A stretch of 64,000 bases of DNA, taken from contig NC_092051.1 of NCBI RefSeq assembly GCF_003086295.3, positions 23,059,940 through 23,123,939 of the forward strand, read 5' to 3'. The position numbers and the translations under genes are program-made. A model generated the notes under the pieces. The model worked only from the letters and a program-made list of their open reading frames with translations, was not told the origin of the DNA and searched no databases. This DNA comes from Arachis hypogaea (taxonomy: Eukaryota > Streptophyta > Magnoliopsida > Fabales > Fabaceae). Of the stretch, positions 35,313 to 45,770 are shown in pieces; the stretch's first letter is position 1; the number at the start of each line of letters is the position of its first letter.

Positions 35313-35480
35313 CTCTTGGAGATGGACAAGGTGTAATGTAGAGTGTGAGTGTGTGTGTGGAGCGAAGAGAAAACAAGAGAAGCGAAGCGATGAGTGGAGA
35401 AGGATGTCAGAGTTTCAAGGTGTGCTCATGCCTCATGATCATAACCCAATTCCCATGACCTTCTCCTTTTAAAGTAAAAC
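35313..35480 (-). promoter_or_regulatory. MYB leader and probable core promoter
   Basis: A TATA-like TTTAAAAG (minus strand, about 35466-35475) lies about 155 bases before the ATG. A GA/CT-rich leader with a (CACA)n-type patch lies between. The start site is not provable from sequence. Confidence 0.35.
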
Positions 35481-36860
35481 TAGTGTAAAACCCGGGCGTG
35501 TTCTAATATAAAACTTAATGAATACCTATTGATTGATATTAATAGTTATTACTTTTATTTTAAAATTTATTTTTGTATAAAATTTATTGTATAAAAAAAA
35601 TATTATTCTATTTTTTATTTTTGATAGTCCAAATAAAATTTTTTAAGTCTAGTTTCACTTATATATAAAAAAATTATTATGAAATTTGTAACACTATATT
35701 ATTATTATACATAAAAAAATCATTAAATAATTTATATAAATAATTTTTATTATAATTATATAAATATTATTAACTATGTGATATTCAAACTATATATTTA
35801 AACTTGAATTTAATTAATTTGATTTATGATATGTGTACTATTAAATAATAAATATAAAAATTATATTGATGTGTGTCATTTAATACACATGAATCGAACT
35901 AAAGTGTGTAATAAAATTTTAATAAACATATTATAAGGTCTTTAGATAATATCTTTGACATAGCGAACTATATTAATTGAATTATAATATTCACTGTTCT
36001 CATAATGAAAAAATAATGGTTATTATTACCTTACCAACTTCCTACCACAGTACTATTTCAAATACTTTAAGTACAAAATTATTATATGCAATAGTGTTTC
36101 AGCAATTCTTTTTTCTTTTAGTTAATATATAAGGGTAAAGAATAACCAAACTTCTAGCTTATATACACACATTAGTTATATTGTTCTGCCTTTGTATATA
36201 TGTGCAATTTTAAATAAGGACTCATTTGTTTTGGTGTGGTGTGCAATCCTTTCATATGCTCACTAAATACGGCTTGTTTCTTTGCTCTGTAGTTAATGTG
36301 ACAAAATTCGTGAGTCAATGTACTTAATTTATTTTATTGTATTTATATATAATTTGTTTATAAAAGAAATTAATACATATTTATTAAAATTAATTTACTT
36401 AGTATATAAATAAATTAAGTGATTAATTTTTTTGTTATATTAATATTAATCTAATTAAAAATTAATATATATAAGTTAACATAGTTAATATTTTTTAATA
36501 TGTTAGTGTACATTAATTTGTATATTTTTAATATTTTTTTTTAATTGATAACCTTTAAAACACATCTAAATAAATTAATGTTTCTAAAGAAACGACAAAA
36601 ATATACATACTATTGGAACTTTTTATAGGACAATTGGTCGATTTAACACAATTGTTTGCCCAATCAAAATAAAAGGTTACATTAGTCAAACATGCCAAAA
36701 GGGTCTAGGGTTAATTTTATATATATATATATTATTAATAGAATAATATTTCTATAATTAAGTAGAGATACAATACTCAAAAAATATTCTTATGTATATT
36801 TATTATTAGGATAGAAAATATAATATATATATATATATATAGTGACGGTAATAAAATAAA
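35481..36860. other. AT-rich upstream region of the MYB gene
   Basis: No gene. It contains short (TA)n tracts at about 36717-36731 and 36822-36840. It may include distal regulatory sequence for the MYB gene, but nothing specific is recognisable. Confidence 0.5.
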
Positions 36861-38676
36861 TTGAAGTAACGAAATAACTATAGGTTGCGAAATATTTTAA
36901 GATCATATATTTCTGCATCCTAAGAACATCTTCGAGATTATAATTAATTTAATCATTTATTTTTACAATAAACAAATCTTTTTAAAATTCCATATAATGT
37001 TTTTAATTTCTCAATTAGGATTCTATATTTTATTTTAAATTATATACCCCAGAAATTTATTTATAAACCAAATAGATTTCCAAACCATCTACCATCAGTC
37101 ACTTACATGAGGATAAAAGCATTGTGATTTGGAGTTCTGCAACTTATTATTGATTGCTTGGAGTGCAATTACTTACCAACATCTTTTCTAACATATAACT
37201 GTAGAGCAAGCTGGTAATCCAACATGCGAGATCTGTTTCTTGAGAAGAAATAAGTTAATGATAAGAATAAACCTGAAATAAGATTGGTTACTAAACAAAA
37301 AAACAAAACAAAAGGTCATTGACAATATCAAATATTTTTTGATCAGTAACTAAATATGTTACCAGAAATATTTTAAATGCCATGATCCCATACCTTTCAA
37401 TGTTATCACTGACATGTCACTTAAATGTGGCTTATCTGTCTCCAAGTCCGTAGCAAGTCTGATTGCTTTGAACAAACAATAAAGTTAATAAATTACAAGT
37501 GTCATAACAGAATACTAATACACATACATTGGCATACAAATGAGATACCTTGGTAGCACGTTTTAGTAAGATTGAAAACAATAGGGATAATTTTTTGCAC
37601 AACTTTATGCTCTCCAAAATTCACTTCCAACTAAAATAAGAATACTAACTTCAGAGTCTTTTATCATTCATATGCATCAGATTTTAGAAATAGAAACATC
37701 TTCTCTCAGCTCAATCAATTTTCATTCTAAAAACAAAACAATGTCTCAAAATCTTGATTATAGTGGAATCACGAAAGACTAAAGCTAGCACATCCTTCTA
37801 AAGCTGTGCATTGATGAATTCATAGATCGACTTCAGTGAAAAATTTCATCTATCTATCGTACTTGAATTAACAAATTTTCTAAAACAAAAACAGAAAAAA
37901 AGACTATTATAAACAGATCTTAATAAACTTCTCTATCGCGATCCTCTTTTTCCTTATCACATCGATTGGATTCTAAGTTTCGCCTGTTTAATTAACGATT
38001 CACAGAAAAAATAAAAAGAGATAAAATAAAAAATTAAAAATCACAATCAACATAACCACAATAAGTGAAAGGCATGAAGAAGGAAGAACAGAAACAGAGA
38101 AATTAAAGTACAAAATCATCATTTCATGACAAATCTCTGACTGAGAATGCCGTTGAACATTTTGGTAGATCTGATTTGCTGGCGCGACTCGGTGAGCAAG
38201 TATTCTCTATTTTTTTTCTACTAGATCATAAACTAGATCTAAAAGTATGAAGTGAGAGAAAAAATCAGAAGAAAAAGAAGAAATAGATTACCTATTGAAA
38301 GTGACAGAGAAGGCACGACCAAATTGCAGAGCTCGTTAAAGGCAGCAACAATGACATTGTTTGCAGCGGCGACGCCGGCGAGGAGATGAGCTGCAATGAA
38401 TGGCATCAAAGAGATGTATGATAGAGGTGGAAGATGAATGGCGGCAAGAGATTAGAGTTCGTCATTCACATCACTCTCCCATTCTCAAATGCAACACTAA
38501 TCACTTTCATATTCATCACCTCCTCAGTTTAAAACATATAAAAAGGAAAAAAAATGACTGGCAAAAGAAATTGAACATTACGATAGAGGCTAAAACTGTC
38601 GAAATTAGCCAAAAAAATGGCAGTTTTATGGACCTGCCATAATACTATTGCTATTTTAATAAAGATTTTTTGTAGT
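36861..38676. mobile_element. Probable CACTA-type remnant, right end only
   Basis: The stretch ends at 38664-38676 with ATTTTTTGTAGTG, the inverse of a CACTACAAAAA-type CACTA terminus, preceded by aatggcagttttatggacctgcc, an inverted subterminal word. The matching left CACTA end was not found, so the left limit is a guess. 38340-38420 is GC-richer (gcggcgacgccggcgagg); no convincing gene. Confidence 0.4.
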
Positions 38677-39703
38677 GCAAGAATTGAGATTTGGTGGTAT
38701 GATGCATATCCTTCCCATAAATGTGTCACATAAACTTTTGAAAGAATTGACATATTCATTTGATCTGTACAATAACACACTGGACATACGGTATGGTATA
38801 ATCAAGATTCCCTAAAAATATAGCAGCGTCCCTTGCCTTGATTGTATCTGATAAAAATCTATTTTGTAATATATTCTGTAAATTAAATTTCGGTGTATTA
38901 TAAAATTATTTCTATTATTGAAATATTTTTGCTGCTTTTGCAGGGCACACTATTCAGCCAAAATTAATTTTCAAGAACTTAGTGAGAAAAATAAGGAAGT
39001 TGTTAGAAACTTTCAAGGCAAGACTTTGTTAGAATTGACAAGATCTATGATGGAGATGAGTGTTGATGGAAAAAAATGGCTAAAATTCAAGAAGATATTC
39101 ATCCTCTACATTCATATATGCTTCTTGTTGTCGACAACGATAGACAAAATTTCTTCGATTCACATGACACTCATTCGTTATGTGGACATAATACGTGAAC
39201 GGAATTAGGATGGTTATGTGTTCATCTTCCTTATCAAGGGCATCAGAGAGCACACATTGGAAAAGGAATATGCTGTCAATGGCTACCTCTTTACTTTGAT
39301 GATTGTATATTTTCATGAATCCACACATAAAAATAAGTCGGTGCATGCGATTTCTGGACCATCGTGGATGCAACATTGAACCAGGGAGTTGTTAGTTGAA
39401 AGAATACAAGCTGAGATTAAGGATAACATGGTAACTCAACAGAATTTTTTTTTAATTTTAGTGTATTTGTTTAAAATATATTGTGTAAACAAATATTATT
39501 TCTATTTTAGGGCATCGTGAAAAGAGCACAGGTGAAAAAACAACCAAAAAACCAAGAAGGGGGAAAGAAAGGAACAAAAGAAGCCACACAAAAAGAACAC
39601 TATTTCTTCGAAAAATGAAAGTGCTGCTAAGTATGAGTTTGATTCTGAACATGACTCAAAGGAGACACAAAAAAAGTAGAAAATTACCTAAAAGAATGGT
39701 AAA

Positions 39704-42120
39704 GAAGTAAGTATTATTTTTCGGTATATTTTGTCAATTTTATTGTGTTTATTTGCCTGATGATTGTTTGCTTTTTCAAGATGGAATCCAAAAAAAGGAA
39801 GCATGTTATTGAGAATTCATCTTCCGAGAAAAAAACTGAATCTGATGACGAGTAAGACTCAGAATTTATCATTATAATGCTATATTTTGCATGTATTGTC
39901 AGAAGTGAAGAAAGCAAGAAATAAGAAAAAGAAGATTGACAAACAAAATTCACAAGCCTGCAAAGAAGTAAGTATTATTTTTTGGTGTATTTTATCAATT
40001 TTAATGTGTTTATTTGACCGATGATTGTTTACTTTTTAAAAATGGAATCTAAAAAAAAAACATGTTATTGAGGATTCATCTTCCGAAAAAGAACCTGAAT
40101 CTGATTATGAGTAAGATTAAAAAACTATCATTGTAATGCTATTTATTTTTATCTTCGTCCAAATTTTATTTATTAACAGAATTTTTTGTATGAATTATCA
40201 GAAGTGAAGAAAGCAAGGAAATAAGAAAAAGAAAATTGAAGAAAAAAAATCAAAAGCCTGCAAAAAAGTAAGTATTTCTTTTTGGTGTATTTTGTCAATT
40301 TTATTGTGTTCATTTGCTTGAGGATTGTTTGCTTTTTCAGGATTGAATCCAAAAAAAAAGAAAACATGTTACTGAGGACTCATCCTCCAAAAAAAAAATG
40401 AATATGATAATGAGTAAGTTTAAAAAACTATCATTGTAATGCTATGTTTTTCTTTTATCAAAATTTTATTTATTAACAGAATCATTTGCATGTATTGTGA
40501 TGCGTGAGCATCTTATACCCTTTTTTCGAGTTGTTTTTACTTTTTTTTAGATAGATTTTATTAAGTTTTATTATGTTTTAGTGCAAAATTCATCTTTGAG
40601 TTCTTGTGGTATTTTTATGATTTTAGGTGAATTTTGGGCGAATTTGGCAGAGTTTTATGCAAAGACGAAGAAAGGATAGCATATATTGTCAATCCTGACC
40701 TCCTTGCATTCCAATGAACATAACTTGAGCTGCAAAGGTCCAATTCACGCGGTCTCAATGGCATTAGAAAGCTAACTTCCAGAGCTTTCCAATAATATAT
40801 AATAGTCAATATTTTTACGCCGAGTCTGGCGTTTAGCACCCAAGAAGGACAGAACCAGCATCCCTTCCCGGTGCTGAACGGCCACAAGAATGCCAGAACT
40901 ACCCCTTTTCCGTGATGAACGCGCATTTTGGCGCTGAACGGCAGTAGTACGGGTCCCACCTCACTCATGGAGCATCTTTAGTTGGATTTTGTTATCTTAT
41001 CTTCCCTTTTTGTAATTTTTAATTACAAACAATATCTTTCAGGATTAAAATTCAAATTTCAAATTAAAATATTTGATTTGATCTAGATTTGATTCTATTT
41101 TGATTTAGTTTGAATTTGAATTCTAGATTCAGTTTTAGAGGTTTTTACTATAAATAAGGGACTTCCTTCCTCCCCAAAGGACATTCAATCTCTCCTCTGG
41201 GAGGGAGACTCCGCACTTTCATATTTTCTTTGTAAGTCATGAGCAATTAAACCTCCTGGTTAAGGTGAGGAGCTCTGTTTATTTCTAAGGATTAATATTA
41301 TTACTCTTCTATTTTAATTAATATTTGATTCAATTCTCAGGTATTGTTTTCGTTCTTAATCTTATGAATCTGGGGTGAAACGAGAGTATGACCCCTTATT
41401 CTATATGAGCTCTTGTGATTCTCAAGAGAGCTATCTCGCTTGGGCGACAACTTGAAAACTCTCCTCCTAAACTGCAATTTGCCTGGCTAATTAGATATGT
41501 GACTTAAAATCTGGTTGGCTTTGGGTAATTGAGATTTTTGTGGCTCTAAACTAGATTTTTGAACTTCACCCTCTGATATGAAAGAATTGACCTTGTATGT
41601 AGCATTTTAGTAAGGTTAGAGGAGATTAACTCACTAAGAGATTATGTTTTAATCACTTATAGTTTGCCATAGAATGAATCACTAATTGTTAAAATAGTTG
41701 GTAAGAAGTATTGATCCGAAAAGATAAAAATCTCCAAGACCTTAACTATTTTCTTTATATTGAATTTACACCAATCTTTACTTGTTTTTCTTATTTCATT
41801 GCTTTATGCGTTTACACCAACAACCTTCTTTTACTATTTGCCTGACTAAGTCCAACAAGATAGCTATTGCTTGCTCAATCTGACAATCTTCGTGGGATCG
41901 ACCCTCACTCACCTGAGATATTACTTGGATGACCGGTGCACTTGCCAGTGAAGTTGTGCGAGTTCAATTTTCGAGTACCATATTATTAGAAGTGAACAAA
42001 TGCAAGAAATAAGAAAAGCAAGATTGAAGAAAACAAATGATAAGCCTGCACAAAAAGTATGCGGTGCTTTTCGGTGTATTTTTCCAATTTTATTGCCTGA
42101 TGATTGTTTGCTTTTTCAGG
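39704..42120 (+). repeat. Tandemly duplicated exon-intron units, four copies
   Basis: Units of about 260-300 bases start aaagtaagtatt...tttggtgtattttgtcaatttta at about 39704, 39963, 40262 and 42052; the last is displaced by the solo LTR. Each contains two short exons, one of the type ESKKRKHVIENSSSEKK and one of the type SEESKK...KKKID, so the repeats amplify a basic, Ser/Glu-rich segment of the Ulp1-type protein. Confidence 0.8.
40498..41980. mobile_element. Solo LTR (gypsy, Athila-like) in the Ulp1-type gene
   Basis: 1483 bases starting TGATGCGTGAGC and ending GAGTACCA, flanked by tattg (40493-40497) and tatta (41981-41985), a 5-base target duplication with one change. The end segment cttcgtgggatcgaccctc and the ggcgctgaacgg words are familiar from long gypsy LTRs of legumes. 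No internal region is present, so the element was reduced to one LTR by recombination. The ORF on its minus strand (40615-40968) is not a gene. Confidence 0.85.
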
Positions 42121-43603
42121 ATGTAGGAAAAAACCACTAATATTCCAGAAATTGGACTCCACTCCACAGAATCTCACTATGATTCTTCGTAAATGTAAGA
42201 TTCAATGTATGAAATTTTTTCTTTGCTAAAATTTTCTAAAACTTGATGTAATTACTCTAGTTTTACTTAATAATGTTTATTTTGTCTTTAAAATATCACA
42301 TGTAAATTTGGCAAGTGAAAATGATCCTGTGTTTCAAGCACAGACAAGCTATCAGAGCAGTGAAAATCAACCAAGTGATAATGTAACACTCTATCCTTCA
42401 AAGCCTTATACTTAAGTCATAATTCAATGAGGGTTTAGTGCTACGACATAAAGTTGAGATATAAATACTTATGTATAGAAGGAAATATTAAACTAGAAGC
42501 CTGTATAGGAATTTGAACCCCAAATAAAAAGAGAATTCGCCAATCGTTCACACTCGACAACATACATAAGCGTGTCGAAAAAAGTAGATAATTAAAATCT
42601 TGAAGATAGAACAAGGGTAAAGAGACATATATAAGTATATATAAATATCTACTAGTCTCGGCCTGTGAAGATTAGGCTGGCTAGAGTTACAATAGTAAAA
42701 CAGTTTGATATACATAACCTATCTCTCCACATACACATCAAAAGTCTCTAAGGCAAGTTTTCAAAATGAATAAATCATATGAGTTTTTCCAAAAGAAGGA
42801 GAGAATCTAAAAACCAAAACAAAAGCAAAAAGTCTTCTTCGCCATCTTTCAGATAAAACTCCCGCTCACTGAGGTGCGTTGGGACTTGCATCTGACTTGC
42901 ATCTGAAAAACAAAAATAATATATGGGTGAGAACCTAAACCACCGGGTCCCCAGTTGGGTAAAAGTGCCGAATCGATACAATATAAGGTAACACGAACTC
43001 TCTAAGCGATCTTGATCTTAAAGTTACATTGATCCAAGTCTAGGGTTCTCACTAAACTAGAAAATGGAAACTTACCTAAGGGATTCAAATTTATCTATTT
43101 ATTGTCAGTTTTCCACAAACTTTCAATCACCACACCGCATCAAGAACAACCATCAGCGTCACCTTCGCTAGCATAAGGGATCTCTCAGTTGTTCAAACAT
43201 AGACAAAACAATACAAAGAATACACAAATAGAGAGAACAGATAAATAATTAGCTCAAATAGCATATAGATACAAATTCAACAAGGCAAGCCAAATATAAG
43301 ATGCACAACCAATCAATACACACAAATGAAAATGATGCATCCCTGCCCTACAGTCAATGAGATCATCTGTCGGTTATAAGTCAAAACCTAACATGTCTAG
43401 TAGCAAACCCTAGACAGTCCCTCGGTGCGCGCATCCCCAAGAGGTATTCATATTCATTCATTCATCAATATCATGCATAATTCTCAAATCAATGCTAGGG
43501 AGTGTGCCCTGCCCAGCTTCTCTTGGGAACATTCGGGAAGGTCTAAGTGTCCTGCCACATCTTGTAATGGATGGTCAACAAAGTGTCCCAAATCTCAACT
43601 CGA

Positions 43604-43775
43604 AGTAAGTGGAACAAACCACAAACCTTGCATCTACCCAAACAACTCAAATATTAACCCAGAGTAAGTGGGACAAAGCCATAACCCTTACATCTATCCA
43701 GACAACTCAAATATCAATCCGGAACAAGTGGAACAAAGCCATAACCCTTGTATCTATCCAGACAAGTATCACATC
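43604..43775. repeat. 60-base tandem repeat, about three copies
   Basis: Units start agtggaacaaaccacaaacc / agtgggacaaagccataacc / agtggaacaaagccataacc at about 43606, 43666 and 43726. Since 60 is divisible by 3, the frame stays open, which explains the short ORFs here. Confidence 0.9.
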
Positions 43776-44187
43776 AATCAAACTCATTTTAATCATTCAA
43801 TCACATCAACTCATCTCTTCAATCACTTTCAACCCATTTCGACTAAATAATTTCCTTTCCAACGCTTTCTATCCTCTAATCCGCCGTCTCTATACTCAAT
43901 AAAGGGGGTTATGGAAGTGAAAGATCTTATTAGATAGGCTAAAAGAGTTAAAAATCACCATTTCTAAAAACAAGGCAGTTGTGCAGACACATGCCTCGTG
44001 CGTATGCACGAATCCACTTTTGTGCATATATGCAGAAACGAGCATGAAAATTGTTCAATTCTGAAATGCAAATCGTATGTACACGAGTCGTGCGTACGCA
44101 TAATTTGGCTTTTGTGCGTACGCATGATATGTGCATGAAACTCTTTCAATTCTATAACACCCCTCATGCGTATGCATGGGTCGTCCG

Positions 44188-45184
44188 TAGGGGTGTTCAT
44201 GGTTCAGTTTTTTCATAAACTGAACTGAAACTGCACTAAACCATTTTAAATGGTTTAGAAACTGAACCAAACTACTTTGTCAAATAAGAAACTGGTTTTA
44301 AACCAGTTTATAATACAGTGCACCAGTTTAAACCAGTTCATAAAAATAAAACCAGTTTTAATTGAAAAAAACAGTTTAAACTGGTTTATAGGCTAAAACT
44401 AGTTTTAACTTTTAGCATATATAAAATTAGTTTTTACATTTTCTCTCTCCCACTCTCTCTCCTCTTCTCTCACTCTCTCCCTCTCTCTCTCCTTCTGTTC
44501 TCCCTCTCTCTCTCTCTCTTTTATTCTATCCCTCTCTCCCCCTCCTTTCCCTCTCTTTCTCTCCCTCTCTCTCCTTCCCTTCTTCCTCCCTCTCTTCTTC
44601 TCTCCCTCTTTCCCCCTCCTTTCTCTCTCTCCCTCCTCTCTCTCTTTTCCTTTTCTCTCTCTCCCTCTCTCTCTCTCTCTTTCTCTCTCTCTCCCCCTTC
44701 CCCTCTTTCTCCCCTCCCCTCTCTTTGTCTTTCTCTATCTCTCTCTCCCCCTCCTCTCTCCCTCGTTCTCTCTCTCTCTCATTCTCTCTCCCCTATCCCT
44801 CTTCCTCTCTCTCTCCCTCTTCTCATTTCCTCAGAGAGAGAGAGAGAAGGGGGAAGGGAGCGAGAGCGAGGGAGAGGAGAGAAAAAGGAAAGAGAGGTAG
44901 AGAGATCGTGAGGAAAAAGAGAGAGAGAGAGGAGGAGAAGAAAGAGGAGAAGGAGAGAGAGAGGGGGGAAGAAAGAGCGGGGAGAAAGAGAGAAAGAAAA
45001 GGGGAGAGCGAGGAAAAGGAGGGAAAGAAAGAGAAGAAGAAGAGAGAAGGGAGGAGAGAGAGAGAGGAAGGAATTGGGAGAGAGAGAGATGAAGAGAGAT
45101 GGGAGGGGGAGAGAGAGGAGGGAGAGGAGAGAGAGAAAGAAAGAAAGGGGAAGAGAGAGGGAGAGAGAGAAGAGGGAGAAAGAG

Positions 45185-45235
<51 letters not shown>

Positions 45236-45770
45236 TGAAGAGAGATGGGAGGGGAGAGAGAGGAGGGAGAGGAGAGAGAGAAAGAAAGGGCAAGAGAGAG
45301 GGAGAGAGAGAAGAGGGAGAAAGAGGAGGAGAGAGAGGAATTGAGACAGGAAGGGAGAGAGAGAGAGAGAGAGAGACGAAGAGAGATGGGAGGGGGAGAG
45401 AGAGGAGGGAGAGGAGAGGGGAAAAGAGGAGAGAGAGAGAGAGAAAGAAAGAGAGACGGAGAGAGAGAGGGGGAAAGGAGAGAGAAAAGGGGGAGAGAGA
45501 GAGAAGGGAGAGAGAGAGGAGGGAGAGAGGGGGAAAAGAGAGAGAGAAGGGAGAGAGGGGGAGAAAGAGGAGAGAGAGAGAGAGAGGAAGGGAAGAGAGA
45601 AAGTGTATGTAAAAACTAATTTTAGAGTTTAAATAAAATCAGTTTTAATTTAGTTTAAAACTAAACTGAACCATAAAAACTAGTTTTTAATAAACTAGTT
45701 TTCATAAAAACTATGGTTTCAGTTTAGTTTCAATTCAGTTTAGTGAAATCAGTTTTTTTGCACACCCCTA
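44188..45770. mobile_element. Foldback hAT element with giant pyrimidine/purine core
   Basis: Ends TAGGGGTGTTC and inverse TAGGGGTGTGC, flanked by an exact 8-base target duplication gtcgtccg (44180-44187, 45771-45778): a textbook hAT insertion. The arms are extended inverted repeats; for example ataaaattagtttttacat near 44422 pairs with atgtaaaaactaattttag near 45609, and the outer aaactgaac words pair with gttcagttt words. The core is a (CT)-rich strand (about 44445-44832) followed directly by a (GA)-rich strand (44833-45603), so the whole element folds back. ORFs in the core (up to 295 aa of Arg/Glu/Gly/Lys) are repeat artefacts. Confidence 0.88.
44445..45603. repeat. Polypyrimidine-polypurine tract, ~390 + ~770 bases
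   Basis: Nearly pure C/T up to 44832, then nearly pure G/A to 45603, mainly CT/GA dinucleotides with ccc/ggg interruptions. The GA half contains internal direct duplications (gaagagagatgggagggg recurs at about 45090, 45237 and 45378). Confidence 0.95.

Noticed and set aside
38400..38642. 80-aa plus-strand ORF and a minus-strand start (MPFIAAHLLAG) at about 38400
   Set aside because: No family recognised, and both fall within a probable CACTA remnant; kept only as part of that element.
40615..40968. 117-aa minus-strand ORF
   Set aside because: It lies wholly in the solo LTR and has no family resemblance.
44725..45612. A 295-aa ORF rich in Arg/Glu/Gly/Lys, with overlapping ORFs on both strands
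   Set aside because: It is pure translation of a CT/GA repeat inside the hAT foldback; any frame without a stop word in GA repeats stays open.
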